Below, piece after piece: positions 50,337 to 61,667 of a stretch of DNA of 64,000 nt. The stretch lies in assembly GCA_025934775.1 (NCBI GenBank), contig JAICWO010000005.1, positions 186,001-250,000 on the forward strand, written 5' to 3'. The stretch's first letter is position 1; each line of letters begins with the position of its first letter. The position numbers and the translations under genes are program-made. The notes under the pieces are model-generated. The model was not told where the DNA came from. It saw only the letters and a program-made list of their open reading frames with translations, and ran no database searches. The DNA comes from Gemmatimonadaceae bacterium (GTDB taxonomy: Bacteria > Gemmatimonadota > Gemmatimonadetes > Gemmatimonadales > Gemmatimonadaceae).

Positions 50337-53300
50337 ATGAGCCAGGATACCCCAAAATCCGGCGTCAAGCGCCGCGAGTTCCTCAAGGTCCTCGGCGCGT
50401 CGAGCGCGGCCATCGCCGCCGCGGGCTGCGCACGAGAGCCGAGCGGAAAGTTGATGCCGTATCTCGTCTCGCCCGACGAGACGGTGCCCGGCGTCTCCAA
50501 CTACTACGCCACCACCTGCCGCGAATGCGCCGCGTCGTGCGGCCTCATCGCCGAAACGCGCGACGGCCGCGTCATCAAGCTCGAGGGCAACCCCGAGCAT
50601 CCGTTGAATCGCGGCGCGATCTGCGTGCGCGGGCAGGCGGGTGTGCAGGGATTGTACAACCCGGACCGTTTTCGCGGCCCGCTCGCGCGCGACGGCAACA
50701 CGTGGAAGGAGATCACGTGGAACGACGCGCTCACGCGCCTGAGCCAGGCGGTCGCCGCGGCGCGCGGCAAGCAGTCAGTGTTCTTGAATCAGCACGAGAG
50801 CGGCAGCTTCTCGACGTTTCTCGACGCGTGGCTCGCGAGCTTCGGCTTCGCGCCGCATCTCAGCGTCGACTTCGAGGCGAACGCGGCGACGATCGAAGCC
50901 AACCGCCGCACGTACGGCGTCGCGTGGCCGGGGCTGAGCTTCCAGGACGCGAAGCTGATCATCTCGTTCGGCGCCGACTTCCTCGATAGCTGGGGCGCGA
51001 GCGTTGCGCATCAGCTCGACTTCGCCGACGCGCGCGCGAAGCTCGACGGTGCGCCGCGGATGGTCTACATCGGTCCGCGCCGCTCGCTCACCGGGTTGAA
51101 CGCCGACGAGTGGATCGCGTGCAAGCCGGGCGGCGAGCTGGTGATCGCGAACGCGCTCGCGGGCAAGGCGACGATCTCACAGGCGGCGGCGGAGAGCGGC
51201 GCGGATGCCGCGGCGCTCCAGCGGCTCGCGAGCGAGCTGGCGTCGTCGAAGCCGGTGCTGGCGCTCGCCGGCACGACGGGCCCCGATGCGCTCGAGGTCG
51301 CGCTCGCGGTGGCGGCGATCAACCAGGGCGGGGGCGCGGTGGGCGTGACGATCAAGCCCGCCGAGGCGATCACGGCGTTCGAGGGGATGGCGCGGCCCGA
51401 TCAGGTGCTCACGGCCGTGGAGCAGATGCGATCCGGCGCCGTGGGAATCCTGTTCGTGCGCGGCGTGAACCCGGTGCACTCGCTGCCCAAGGCGGCGAAC
51501 GTCGCCGACGCGATCAAGAAAGTTGGTATTAAAGTTTCCTTCTCGAGCTATCCGGACGAGACCACGGAGCTCTGCGACCTGATCATTCCCGACCTGCACG
51601 CGCTCGAGTCGTGGGGCGACGCGGAGCCGGTCAAGGGGACGCTGTCGCTCCAGCAGCCGGGGATGGATCCCGTGTTTCCGACGATCGGCGGCTCGACCGG
51701 CGACGCCTTGATCACGGTCGCGAAGAAGGACGCCGCGGTCGGTGCGAAATATCCGGCGGCGGACTACCGGACGTGGTTCATCTCCAACTTCGCGGGCGGC
51801 GCGCAGGCGCTCGCCGCCGCGCTGCCCAAGGGCGTGGTGGCCGGGACGCTGCCGGCGCGCACCGTTCCTGCCGCGGCACCCATGGCGGCAAAGCCGGCAC
51901 CGGCGAGCCAGGGCGACTTCTTTCTCATTACATATCCGTCAGTGTCGCTCGGCGACGGACGCGGCGCCAACAAGCCGTGGCTCCAGGAGCTGCCCGATCC
52001 CGTCACGAAGGTGTGCTGGACGTCATGGGTCGAAGTGCATCCCGAGACGGCGCAGCGGCTCGGCGTGGATCGGGGCGACATCGTCGAGGTGAAGACGGCG
52101 AACGGCAGCGTGAAAGCGCCGGTCTTCGTCTACATGGGCGTGCACAAGGACGCGATCGCGATGCCGCTCGGCTGGGGGCATCGCGCGGCCGCGCCGGTGC
52201 CGACGTTCAATCCGATGAAGCACAAGATCACGGATCTCCAATGGGGCTACGGCCGCTACGCGCGCGATCTGAGCGTGAATCCGCTCGATCTGCTGCCGGT
52301 CGCGACCGACGGCGCCGGCGACGTCGTGCTCACCGTGACGAAGGCGTCGGTCTCCAAGACCGGCGACAACATGATCCTGCCGAGCAACGAAGGCTCGGCG
52401 CGACAGCACGGGCGCGGCATCGCGCAGGCGGTGACCGTCGATGAGCTGAACCATCCGCAGGAGCGCGAGAAGGAGGAGCTGCCGGGCGACGCGAGTCACG
52501 CGTTCCTGCCGGGGCTTCGCTCGCCGGTGGCGGCCGACGCGCAGGGTGAGCTGGGCGCGCCGACGGCGGCGGATCACGGCACCTATAAGGGGCTGTACGA
52601 TCCGAACGATCCGCGCGGCATGACCAAGCGCCGCTGGGCGATGACGGTCGATCTCGCGCGGTGCACCGGATGCTCGGCGTGCGTGACGGCGTGCTACGCG
52701 GAGAACAACATCCCGACGGTCGGTGCGTTCTGGCAGAACGCGACGTACTGGGCGGATCAGAAGCCGGGCTTCAACATCGCGCGTGGCCGCGAGATGAACT
52801 GGATTCGTCTCGAGCGCTACTTCGAGGGGAATCTCGACGGCAAGTTCGGGGTCGATTTCGAAGCGCGGTTCGTGCCGATGCTCTGCCAGCACTGCGGCAA
52901 CGCGCCGTGCGAGCCGGTGTGTCCGGTGTACGCGACGTACCACTCGCCCGACGGCCTGAACGTGCAGGTCTACAATCGCTGCGTGGGCACGCGCTACTGC
53001 TCGAACAACTGCCCATACAAGGTTCGCTACTTCAATTGGTTCGGCTACGGCGAGCCGGATCGCAAGCAGTACGCGTTCCCCGAGCCGCTCGACTGGCAGC
53101 TCAATCCGGACGTCACGGTGCGGGGGAAGGGCGTGATGGAGAAGTGCTCGTTCTGCGTGCAGCGCATTCGCGAGGCGGAGAATCGCGCCGCGCTCGAGCA
53201 TCGCGACGTGAAGGTGGATGAATTCACGACGGCGTGCGCGCAGGCGTGTCCCTCGCGCGCGATCACCTTCGGCGACGCGGCGGACCCGAATTGGTCGGTG

Positions 53301-53426
53301 GCGCAACTCGCGAAGGACCGGCGCGCCTATCACGTGTTCGAGGAGCTCAACACTTACACCGCGGTGGTCTACTTGAGGAAGGTCAACCATCCGGCGGCTG
53401 GCGCAGCGGCGCCGGCGGCGAACTAA
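50337..53426 (+). CDS. actB: Alternative complex III iron-sulfur subunit, ActB
   Basis: 1,029 residues from ATG 50337, two bases after actA. A Tat signal (KRREFLKV) leads into a possible lipobox Cys31 (AAAGC). A molybdopterin-oxidoreductase-like domain without evident cofactor loss signs fills residues 40-750; in ActB it usually lacks molybdenum. The C-terminal ferredoxin-like domain carries the cluster motifs CTGCSACVTACYAE, CQHCGNAPCEPVCP, CVGTRYCSNNCPY and CSFCVQRI with CAQACPSRA. It faces the periplasm and receives electrons with ActA and ActC. Confidence 0.94.
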   Translation: MSQDTPKSGVKRREFLKVLGASSAAIAAAGCAREPSGKLMPYLVSPDETVPGVSNYYATTCRECAASCGLIAETRDGRVIKLEGNPEHPLNRGAICVRGQAGVQGLYNPDRFRGPLARDGNTWKEITWNDALTRLSQAVAAARGKQSVFLNQHESGSFSTFLDAWLASFGFAPHLSVDFEANAATIEANRRTYGVAWPGLSFQDAKLIISFGADFLDSWGASVAHQLDFADARAKLDGAPRMVYIGPRRSLTGLNADEWIACKPGGELVIANALAGKATISQAAAESGADAAALQRLASELASSKPVLALAGTTGPDALEVALAVAAINQGGGAVGVTIKPAEAITAFEGMARPDQVLTAVEQMRSGAVGILFVRGVNPVHSLPKAANVADAIKKVGIKVSFSSYPDETTELCDLIIPDLHALESWGDAEPVKGTLSLQQPGMDPVFPTIGGSTGDALITVAKKDAAVGAKYPAADYRTWFISNFAGGAQALAAALPKGVVAGTLPARTVPAAAPMAAKPAPASQGDFFLITYPSVSLGDGRGANKPWLQELPDPVTKVCWTSWVEVHPETAQRLGVDRGDIVEVKTANGSVKAPVFVYMGVHKDAIAMPLGWGHRAAAPVPTFNPMKHKITDLQWGYGRYARDLSVNPLDLLPVATDGAGDVVLTVTKASVSKTGDNMILPSNEGSARQHGRGIAQAVTVDELNHPQEREKEELPGDASHAFLPGLRSPVAADAQGELGAPTAADHGTYKGLYDPNDPRGMTKRRWAMTVDLARCTGCSACVTACYAENNIPTVGAFWQNATYWADQKPGFNIARGREMNWIRLERYFEGNLDGKFGVDFEARFVPMLCQHCGNAPCEPVCPVYATYHSPDGLNVQVYNRCVGTRYCSNNCPYKVRYFNWFGYGEPDRKQYAFPEPLDWQLNPDVTVRGKGVMEKCSFCVQRIREAENRAALEHRDVKVDEFTTACAQACPSRAITFGDAADPNWSVAQLAKDRRAYHVFEELNTYTAVVYLRKVNHPAAGAAAPAAN

Positions 53427-53439
53427 GGGAGGCACGCGC

Positions 53440-54899
<1,460 letters not shown>

Positions 54900-54900
<1 letters not shown>

Positions 54901-55400
54901 TGCAAGGCGTTCTCGGAGCGTTTCACGAGCTCGACTCCGCGGTCGAAGCGATCGAGGAGTTGAAGCAGAACAAGGTCGGCGACATCACGGTCTACACGCC
55001 GACGCCGCGGCACGAGTTCGAGCACGTGATGAAGCATCCGCCCAGCCGGGTGCGCGTCTTCACGTTGATCTTCGGCCTGTGCGGCGTGACGTTCGGCTAC
55101 TGGATCCCGGTGTGGATCTCGGACTACTGGCCGATCGTCGTCGGCGGCAAGGCCATCGCGACCTGGGTGCCGTTCACGATCCTCGGGTTCGAGGTGATGG
55201 TGCTCATCGGCGGATTGATGACCGTGTTCGCGATGTTCGGACTCGCGCACATTCCGCGACTCACGACGACCGTGGGCTACGACCCGCGGTTCAGCAGCGG
55301 CCATTTCGGCGTGTGGGTGGAAGCCGACCCGGACCGCGTGGACGAGGCGATGACGATTTTGCGCAAGCATGGTGCGGAGGAGGTTCGTCGTGAGCGATAG
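54900..55400 (+). CDS. actD: Alternative complex III subunit ActD (DUF3341)
   Basis: 166 residues from ATG 54900, overlapping actC by one base. DUF3341 family: N-terminal soluble part (VLGAFHELDSAVEAIEELK), two membrane helices (VFTLIFGLCGVTFGYW and MVLIGGLMTVFAMFG) and the C-terminal strand region SSGHFGVWVEADPDRVDEAM. A structural subunit without cofactors. Confidence 0.93.
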
Positions 55401-56232
55401 CATCGAGAGTGGAGCGAGGAGAGTCGAGAGTCGAGAGCGCGCCGTTCGGCCACTCTTCACGCTCCACTCTCTCGCCCTACCAGCGCTGCTCGGCGGACTC
55501 GTGCTCTCCGGCTGTTCCTGGTTCACCGACTTCAAGCAGCAGCCGAAGATCGATCCGTGGGAGACGGCGGCGGACACGATTCCGTTCCGCGGAAACCCGC
55601 AGAACTCCGTGCCGGTGTACGGGTCGGCGGCGCCCGGGTTCATCTATGCGCGTACGCCGATGGGACTCCCGGCGACCTCGCCGTTCAATGCGATCAAGAA
55701 TCCCATCCCGGCGGATTCGGCGTCGATCGCGCGCGGACGCGTGAATTTCCAGATCAATTGCGCCGTGTGCCACGGCCCGCTCGGACATGGCGATGGTCCG
55801 GCGACCAAATACGGCATGGCGGGTCTCAACATCGGCGGCTCGACCGCGGCCGCGACGACGTACAGCGACGGCTACATCTTCGGCATGATTCGGAATGGCC
55901 GCGGCTTCATGCCGTCGTACAACCGCATCGAAGAGCCGGACCGCTGGGACATCATCAACTACCTGCGCACGCTGCAGGGCAAGACCGGCTTTGCCGTCGA
56001 CACGACGCACGGGCGCCCGGGCGAAAATGGCGTGCTGGTACCGGCGGCGACGCAGCAGGGGCCAACGCGCCCGTCGCCGTATAACGACGCCACGATGCAA
56101 GAGTACATGGCGAGCAGCGGACCGCCGCCGGGAGCCGCGGCCGTTGGCGCTGCCGCGCCGGCCAAGGGCGCGGCCGACACGACGAAGAAGCCGATGACCG
56201 ATACGACGAAGAAGCCGGAGCAGAAGCCGTGA
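55390..56232 (+). CDS. actE: Alternative complex III monoheme cytochrome c lipoprotein (ActE)
   Basis: 280 residues from GTG 55390, preferred over ATG 55369 because ggaggagg (55376-55383) lies 6 bp upstream; the start overlaps actD. The lipobox LVLSGC marks a lipoprotein. One heme site CAVCH with distal Met in NGRGFMPSY. After the cytochrome domain an Ala/Pro/Lys-rich tail (about 50 residues, TKKPMTDTTKKPEQKP) is added, of unknown use. Donates electrons to the oxidase. Confidence 0.92.
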   Translation: MSDSIESGARRVESRERAVRPLFTLHSLALPALLGGLVLSGCSWFTDFKQQPKIDPWETAADTIPFRGNPQNSVPVYGSAAPGFIYARTPMGLPATSPFNAIKNPIPADSASIARGRVNFQINCAVCHGPLGHGDGPATKYGMAGLNIGGSTAAATTYSDGYIFGMIRNGRGFMPSYNRIEEPDRWDIINYLRTLQGKTGFAVDTTHGRPGENGVLVPAATQQGPTRPSPYNDATMQEYMASSGPPPGAAAVGAAAPAKGAADTTKKPMTDTTKKPEQKP

Positions 56233-57557
56233 GCCTCCATACTCCCCGCGTTCCGACGGCGAACGAAGTCCTCGCGGCGTCGAGCAAGCCAATTCCGAAG
56301 TCCTTCAAGACGACCATGGCGGTGCTCTTCGCCATTGGCGTGATCGTGTTCATCATCGGGTTGTTCGCCGCGCCGGACCGCGTGTGGCGCGCATGGCACG
56401 CGAACTGGCTGTTCTGGGCCGCGCTGTCGCAGGCGGGCATCGTCGTCGTCGCCGTGCAGCGGATCACCACGGCGCGGTGGTCGCGCGCGGTGATCCGTTT
56501 CATGGAAGGCTACGTCGCGTTCCTGCCCGTGGCGTTCATCTTCCTCCTGATCACGTTCTTCGCCGGGAAGCGCTACGTCTTCCCGTGGGCGACCGAAGCG
56601 TATCCCAATCCGGAGAAGGCGACCTACTACAACCCGGTGTTCATGTTCACGCGCGACATCGTGATCTACGGGTTGATGGTGACGCTCGGCATCTGGTACG
56701 TCTACAAGTCCGTGCGACTCGACGTCGGGCATCTGCCGGAGTGGGGCGCCGGGTGGGCCGCCGGCATCCGGGCGCGCATGCGCGACGGCTTCCGCGACGA
56801 GCGCCGGGAGATCCACTCGACGCACTCGCTGCAGGGCAAGATCGCCGTCTGGACGGTGATCCTGTTCGGCATGGGATGGTCGGTGCTGGCGTGGGATCTC
56901 TCGATGGGGCTCACGCTGCACTTCCAGAGCACGCTCTATAGCTGGTGGTTCTTCATGGGCGCGTGGCTGTGCGCGCTCATGCTCTTCGGCGTCATCGTGA
57001 TGGGGTGGGATCGCTTCCTCGGCTCGGCCGACGGCCTGATCACCGAGACCCACTATCACGATATTGGAAAGCTCTGCTTCGCGTTCACCGCGTTCTGGGG
57101 CTATCTGACCTTCGGCCAGTACCTCGTGATCTGGTACGGCAACATGGGCGAGGAGACGTGGTTCATGCGGCTCCGCCTCATCTCACCGTGGAAGTGGGTG
57201 ACGGTCGCCTCCGTCGTGCTCGTGTTCTTCTTCCCGTTCTTCGGCCTTCTGTCGCGCGCGGCCAAGGTCTTCAAGCCCACGATGCTGCTGTTCGCGCTGT
57301 GCAGCTTGGTCGGCATGTGGCTGATGCGGTACATCGAGATGTACCCGTCGGGCTACGGCGTCGTCCCGAACCTGCCGTTCGGCCTCTGGGAGATCGGCGT
57401 GCTGCTCCTCTACATCGGCGCGTGGGGCTGGTCGTATGCGGTGTTCATGGATGCGTTCCCGCGCATGCGCGTGACACTCATGACGTCGCCGTACCGGGAT
57501 GAAGTGCAGGTTCCGGTGAATCCGGAGACGATGGAACCGCTCCCGGCGCACGAGTAG
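56229..57557 (+). CDS. actF: Alternative complex III membrane subunit ActF
   Basis: 442 residues from GTG 56229, overlapping actE by 4 bp. About ten membrane helices with no heme motifs; the conserved WVTVASVVLVFFFPFFGLLSR and the polar YNPVFMFTRDIVIYG are typical of ActF. Last gene of the set; ActG and oxidase genes do not follow directly, since the operon ends at a strong hairpin. Confidence 0.92.
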   Translation: MSLHTPRVPTANEVLAASSKPIPKSFKTTMAVLFAIGVIVFIIGLFAAPDRVWRAWHANWLFWAALSQAGIVVVAVQRITTARWSRAVIRFMEGYVAFLPVAFIFLLITFFAGKRYVFPWATEAYPNPEKATYYNPVFMFTRDIVIYGLMVTLGIWYVYKSVRLDVGHLPEWGAGWAAGIRARMRDGFRDERREIHSTHSLQGKIAVWTVILFGMGWSVLAWDLSMGLTLHFQSTLYSWWFFMGAWLCALMLFGVIVMGWDRFLGSADGLITETHYHDIGKLCFAFTAFWGYLTFGQYLVIWYGNMGEETWFMRLRLISPWKWVTVASVVLVFFFPFFGLLSRAAKVFKPTMLLFALCSLVGMWLMRYIEMYPSGYGVVPNLPFGLWEIGVLLLYIGAWGWSYAVFMDAFPRMRVTLMTSPYRDEVQVPVNPETMEPLPAHE

Positions 57558-57566
57558 CGCTGGAGC

Positions 57567-57603
57567 GGGGCGGCGGCTTAGCGACGCGCTAAGCCGTCGC
57601 CCC
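57567..57603. terminator. 17-bp bidirectional terminator between actF and trxC
   Basis: ggggcggcggcttagcg (57567-57583), loop acg, cgctaagccgtcgcccc (57587-57603); 17 pairs, one of them G-T. It lies between two convergent genes and covers the trxC stop. Confidence 0.75.
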
Positions 57604-58044
57604 GTTCATCGCCTTGCCGATCAACCCCTCGAGGGCGGCTTTCGGCACCGCACCTGACTGCCTCGCCACTTCGCGTCCGCCGAAGAACACGATCGAGGTG
57701 GGAATCCCGCGGATGTTGAATGCGCTCGCCGTCCGCTGTGCCCGGTCGGTGTCGAGCTTGGCGACGAGTACCGCACCCTGCTGCTCGCGCGCGAGCTCGT
57801 CCACGTACGGCGCCATCATCTTACACGGCCCGCACCAGTCCGCGTAGAAGTCGACGAGCACCGGAACATCGGTCTCGGCGATCGTGCGTGCAAAGCTCTC
57901 ATCGTCGAGCTTCACCGGACGATCGAGCAGCATCGGCTTTCCGCACTTGCCGCACTTTGGCCGGTCGGCGGCGCGAGCCGCATCGACGCGATTCCACGTT
58001 TCACAGAACTGACAACGAATCGTCAGGTGTCTCTCTTCGGACAT
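57589..58044 (-). CDS. trxC: Thioredoxin 2 (zinc-ribbon thioredoxin)
   Basis: 151 residues from ATG 58044. Reduces protein disulfides in the cytoplasm. The N-terminal zinc ribbon is formed by Cys11, Cys14, Cys31 and Cys34; the active site is WCGPC at 70-74, followed by the cis-Pro loop GIPTSIVFFGG. The ribbon distinguishes TrxC from TrxA. It converges with actF, sharing the terminator. Confidence 0.93.
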   Translation of the reverse strand: MSEERHLTIRCQFCETWNRVDAARAADRPKCGKCGKPMLLDRPVKLDDESFARTIAETDVPVLVDFYADWCGPCKMMAPYVDELAREQQGAVLVAKLDTDRAQRTASAFNIRGIPTSIVFFGGREVARQSGAVPKAALEGLIGKAMNGATA

Positions 58045-58138
58045 TGCTCGATCCTGTCGGCGATGAGGTAGCGCTGTCGTAAGATCATACCCCGTTCCAG
58101 TCCCCGCAGGCCGGCCGAGCTCGACGGGGGCCAAGTGC

Positions 58139-59314
58139 TCACCGAGCGGCTGCTCCCGGCTGCAACGGGATTGCCGACGCGTACGCCGCCTCGACCTGCG
58201 CGGCGACTTCTGGCCACGCGTACGGCGGCCGGCCAGAACGATTGCGTGCCGCGATCGAGGCGCGTAGATCGCCATCGCCCGCGAGCCTGGCGAGCGCCTT
58301 GGCGAGATCGTCGTCGCTGCGACCGAGCAAGCCGTTCTCACCGTCGATCACGAAATCCTCAACGCCTGTGTCGCGCCGCGCGAGCACGGGAAGGCCCGCG
58401 GACATCGCCTCGAGCGCCGCGATGCCGAACGATTCCATCCGCGTCGGGAGGAGAAACACATGCGATTGCGCGAGGAGCCGGGCGATCGCGTCGCGCTCGA
58501 GCCAGCCGTGGAGGCGCACCTGTCCGGCGCGTTCGCGCGCGAGCCGCTCGATGGCGGGTCGCTCCACGCCGTCGCCAACGATGTCGAGGCTGATCTTCAC
58601 GTCGGGCCCAGCCATTCGCTGTGCGCGATCGACGATCGTGAACAACGCGCGAGCACGTTTGCGCGGGTGCAGCCGCATGACGCTCACGACACGCAGCTCG
58701 CCATCGAAGCGCGTCGGCTCGTGCCGGCGCCACGCGTCGATGTCGATGCCGTTCGGGAGGACGAGCACCTCGCGCAGTCCGAGCGTCTCACGCGTCTCCC
58801 GCGCGACGAACCGGCTTACCGCGCTCCACACGATCGGGAGGTCGCGTGCCGCACCGATCCAGCCCAGCGCGCGCAACGCCGGCCGCAGGTAGTCGTAGAT
58901 GCTGTGAAACGTGAACACCGCGGGCAGGCCGGCGCTGGCCGCGATCCTCGCGGCGCCGTAGGCGAGCGGGGCGATGATGCCGGAGTGCACGTGGACAACG
59001 TCGAACTGCCGCGAGCCAAGGGTCGCGCGCAGCTCGGCGAATTGCCGGGTGGACGCCGTCACGCCCGCGAGCGGGATGCGAAAGCCGGGGAGGCGATGCA
59101 CGCGGATGCCGTCGAGCCACGGATCGCCGGGCATCGCGGTGATGATCTCGACCGCGTGTCCGTGCCGCATCTGCTCGGCGGCGAGTCCGGCGAGCTGCAT
59201 CTCGATGCCACCGCGGCGCGGTGCACACCAGTCCGACACGTGCGCGATGCGGAGCGGCGTCGCGGCGCGGCGCGTACGATCGTGCGTGAGCTGAGCTTCG
59301 CCGGTCGCTGTCAC
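58139..59314 (-). CDS. Glycosyltransferase family 4
   Basis: About 391 residues from GTG 59314. GT-B fold, retaining. The N-terminal acceptor domain begins HVSDWCAPRRGGIEMQLAGL; HVHSGIIAPLAYGAARIAA follows. The donor domain has VLPNGIDIDAW, SVMRLHPRKRARAL and the EX7E region PTRMESFGIAALEAMSAGLP. It transfers a sugar from a nucleotide donor to a lipid or polysaccharide; substrate unknown. Divergent from the epimerase gene, with which it may share a pathway; 52 bp between. Confidence 0.9.
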   Translation of the reverse strand: MTATGEAQLTHDRTRRAATPLRIAHVSDWCAPRRGGIEMQLAGLAAEQMRHGHAVEIITAMPGDPWLDGIRVHRLPGFRIPLAGVTASTRQFAELRATLGSRQFDVVHVHSGIIAPLAYGAARIAASAGLPAVFTFHSIYDYLRPALRALGWIGAARDLPIVWSAVSRFVARETRETLGLREVLVLPNGIDIDAWRRHEPTRFDGELRVVSVMRLHPRKRARALFTIVDRAQRMAGPDVKISLDIVGDGVERPAIERLARERAGQVRLHGWLERDAIARLLAQSHVFLLPTRMESFGIAALEAMSAGLPVLARRDTGVEDFVIDGENGLLGRSDDDLAKALARLAGDGDLRASIAARNRSGRPPYAWPEVAAQVEAAYASAIPLQPGAAAR

Positions 59315-59366
59315 GGGGCGTAGTTTAGAGCGTGTCCAACTCCTGCGCGACCGCGCGCCGAGGCGA

Positions 59367-60362
59367 ATGATTCTTGTCACGGGTGCGACCGGACTGCTCG
59401 GCAACAACCTCGTGCGCCGGCTTCTGGCGCGGCGCGAGCGTGTGCGCGTGCTGGTGCGCGATCCTGCCGCGCCAGCGCTCGACGGCCTGGACGTCGACGT
59501 AATGGTCGGTGACGTCACCGACCCGCGGGCGGTGGAGCGCGCAGTCGCCGGCGCCACGCTGGTGGTGCATGCCGCGGCGCTCGTTCGAATCGGGCGGCGC
59601 GACCTCGACGAGATGCGCCGCGTGAATGTCCGCGGGACAGCGAATGTCGCGAGCGCGTGCCACCGTGCGGCAATCCGGCTCGTTCACGTCTCGTCTGTCG
59701 ACGCTCTGGGATGGGGGACCGCGGCGGCCCCCGGCCATGAGGATTCCGCGACGACGCCGGATCACGGAATCGCGTATGTGAAGACGAAGCGCGAAGCATT
59801 TCATGTGGTGCGCGGCTTCGTCGAGCAGGGGCTCGACGCGCGGATCGTACACCCCGCGTTCATGCTGGGCCGCTACGACTGGCGCCCGTCGTCCGGCCGG
59901 CTCGTGCTCGAGGCCGTGCGGCGGCCATGGCTGCCCGCGCCGCCCGGCGGCAACGATTTCTGCCATGTGGACGATGTGATCGCCGGGATCATAGCTGCCG
60001 CGGAGTCAGGCGCTCGGGGCAGGGACTACGTGCTCGCGGGCCCGCATCACAGCTACCGATCCGCGTATGTGGAGTTTCGGCGCGCGGCGGGACTCGCGCC
60101 TCGGGCGTGGGCGGTTCCGCGATTGGTGCTCTTCGCCGCCGGGGTAGCGGGCGATGTCGCGGGTGCGCTGTTAGGAGAAGAACCGGCGATCAACACCGGC
60201 GCGGTGGCCGCATCGTGTCACGAGCACCACTTCGACGATGCGCGTGCGTGCCGGGAATTGGGCTATCGCGCGCGGCCGTTGTCGGAGTCAGCGCGCGACG
60301 TCGTGGATTGGTTCGCCGAGCGCGGCGCACTCGCTCGGCCGGGGCTACATTCGAGCTCGTAG
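59367..60362 (+). CDS. NAD-dependent epimerase/dehydratase (extended SDR)
   Basis: 331 residues. The Rossmann motif TGATGLLG is at residues 5-12 and the catalytic YxxxK at Tyr137-Lys141 (YVKTK). The middle part VHPAFMLGRYDW and the C-terminal domain VIAGIIAAAESGARGRDYVL resemble dihydroflavonol-reductase/sugar-epimerase types. It may act on nucleotide sugars for the divergent glycosyltransferase or on another ketone substrate. Start ATG 59367 has no clear ribosome site. Confidence 0.87.
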   Translation: MILVTGATGLLGNNLVRRLLARRERVRVLVRDPAAPALDGLDVDVMVGDVTDPRAVERAVAGATLVVHAAALVRIGRRDLDEMRRVNVRGTANVASACHRAAIRLVHVSSVDALGWGTAAAPGHEDSATTPDHGIAYVKTKREAFHVVRGFVEQGLDARIVHPAFMLGRYDWRPSSGRLVLEAVRRPWLPAPPGGNDFCHVDDVIAGIIAAAESGARGRDYVLAGPHHSYRSAYVEFRRAAGLAPRAWAVPRLVLFAAGVAGDVAGALLGEEPAINTGAVAASCHEHHFDDARACRELGYRARPLSESARDVVDWFAERGALARPGLHSSS

Positions 60363-60385
60363 CACCACTATGTTGAACGAGTTAC

Positions 60386-60458
60386 GGGGCGTTAGCTCAG
60401 CTGGGAGAGCGCCTGGTTTGCAACCAGGAGGTCATCGGTTCGATCCCGATACGCTCCA
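60386..60458 (+). tRNA. tRNA-Ala (anticodon TGC)
   Basis: 73 nt. Acceptor ggggcgt pairs with acgctcc (one G-T); D-arm tagctcagctgggagagc; anticodon stem cctgg/ccagg with loop tttgcaa, anticodon TGC at 60419-60421; T-arm with ggttcgatcc. The discriminator is A; CCA is not encoded. A single, intact tRNA with no integrase nearby. Confidence 0.97.
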
Positions 60459-60490
60459 TGCACCGTGACTAGGCGGCACGCCGAGCCCGA

Positions 60491-61045
60491 TCACTCGACT
60501 TCCGTCAGCTCCATGTCGAACACGAGCACCGAGTTCGGCGGAATGCTCCCGGCGCCCTTCGCGCCGTAGCCGAGGTCCGGCGGGACGACGAGTCGTCTGC
60601 GACCGCCCACCCGCATCCCGAGCAGCCCTTCTTCCCAGCCCGGGATCACGCCTTTGCTGCCTAGGGTGACGGTGATCTCCCCATTATCGAACTGCGTTCC
60701 GTCGGGCAGGGATCCGGTGTACCGCACGACGAGTGTCTTTCCGCGGAGTGCAATCGCGCCCGTGCCGACGGTGAGGTCCTGCACATAGAGACCCGACGGA
60801 TGCCGGAGCATCCGGTCGAGCTGCACCTCGAGCGCGGGCGCGAACGTGGTCTGCCTGACGACGTCGTCGACCGCGACGGGCGCCGGCGCCGGCACCGGCG
60901 CTGGCGTCACGGCCGCACTGGTTCGTGCGGGCACCGGCGTTGCTTCGGGCGGATTGCTGTGCGCGCAGGCGCCCGCCGCCGCAGCGACCGCCAGCATCAG
61001 CGGAATCGCACGGCGGTTCGCCCGGCGGGATGTTTTGCGTGTCAC
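60491..61045 (-). CDS. FKBP-type peptidyl-prolyl isomerase lipoprotein
   Basis: 184 residues from GTG 61045. A lipoprotein signal ends at Cys27 (AAAGAC). An Ala/Pro-rich linker is followed by the FKBP domain: VVRYTGSLPDGTQFDNG, GVIPGWEEGLLGMRVGGRRRL, PDLGYGAKGAGSIPPNSVLVFD. It helps fold proteins in the periplasm. It is divergent from the peroxiredoxin gene with a 31-bp gap that must hold both promoters. Confidence 0.92.
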   Translation of the reverse strand: MTRKTSRRANRRAIPLMLAVAAAAGACAHSNPPEATPVPARTSAAVTPAPVPAPAPVAVDDVVRQTTFAPALEVQLDRMLRHPSGLYVQDLTVGTGAIALRGKTLVVRYTGSLPDGTQFDNGEITVTLGSKGVIPGWEEGLLGMRVGGRRRLVVPPDLGYGAKGAGSIPPNSVLVFDMELTEVE

Positions 61046-61076
61046 GCGTTCTTTTGCCAATCGAGGGTCACACAAG

Positions 61077-61556
61077 ATGACGAGCACCGCGACGCAGTCG
61101 CCGATTCCGATGGTAGGGCAGGAGGCACCCGACTTCACGCTTCCGTCCACGTCAGGTGAGAAAATTACGCTGTCCGCGCTCCGCGGCACACCGGTGCTAA
61201 TGGCTTTTTTCCCTCTCGCCTTCTCGAGCACGTGCACGGCGGAACTGTGCGAGATGCGCGACGATTACGACCAGTTCGCCGGCCGCGGTGTCACAATTCT
61301 GCCCATCAGCGTTGACTCCACGTATTCGCTCAAAGAGTATAAGAATAAATACGATATGAAGGTCAACCTCTTAAGTGACTTCAAGCGAGATGTGTCGCGG
61401 CGGTACGGGGTGCTGAACGAAGACCGGTTCTTCTCCAACCGCGCCTATTTTCTCATCGATCGCGACGGGACGATCCAGTGGGAGCACGTCGAGGAGAACC
61501 CCGGCCTTCGCCGTGAGGACACCGAGCTCCTGGCCGCAATCGATCGATTGCGGTAG
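61077..61556 (+). CDS. Peroxiredoxin (AhpC/TSA family, AhpE/BCP-like)
   Basis: 159 residues from ATG 61077. Thiol peroxidase. The peroxidatic Cys is in FPLAFSSTCTAELCEM, with a second Cys five residues on; the family's GQEAPDFTLPSTSGEKITL opens the protein. Reduces peroxides in the cytoplasm, perhaps with the thioredoxin encoded nearby. Not clearly coupled to the downstream kinase. Confidence 0.92.
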   Translation: MTSTATQSPIPMVGQEAPDFTLPSTSGEKITLSALRGTPVLMAFFPLAFSSTCTAELCEMRDDYDQFAGRGVTILPISVDSTYSLKEYKNKYDMKVNLLSDFKRDVSRRYGVLNEDRFFSNRAYFLIDRDGTIQWEHVEENPGLRREDTELLAAIDRLR

Positions 61557-61667
61557 TACGGCGGCGACCCAATAGTTAGCGAACGGTTGCGAACGGCTCA
61601 GGTACGCGTCATACCTGAGCTGTTCGGTCATCTTGTCCTGCCCCTACCAACCCCGGCCCACGCCGAC

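Noticed and set aside
60386-60458. tRNA-Ala as attachment site of an integrated element
   Set aside because: No second partial copy of the tRNA end and no integrase gene nearby; neighbours are ordinary genes.
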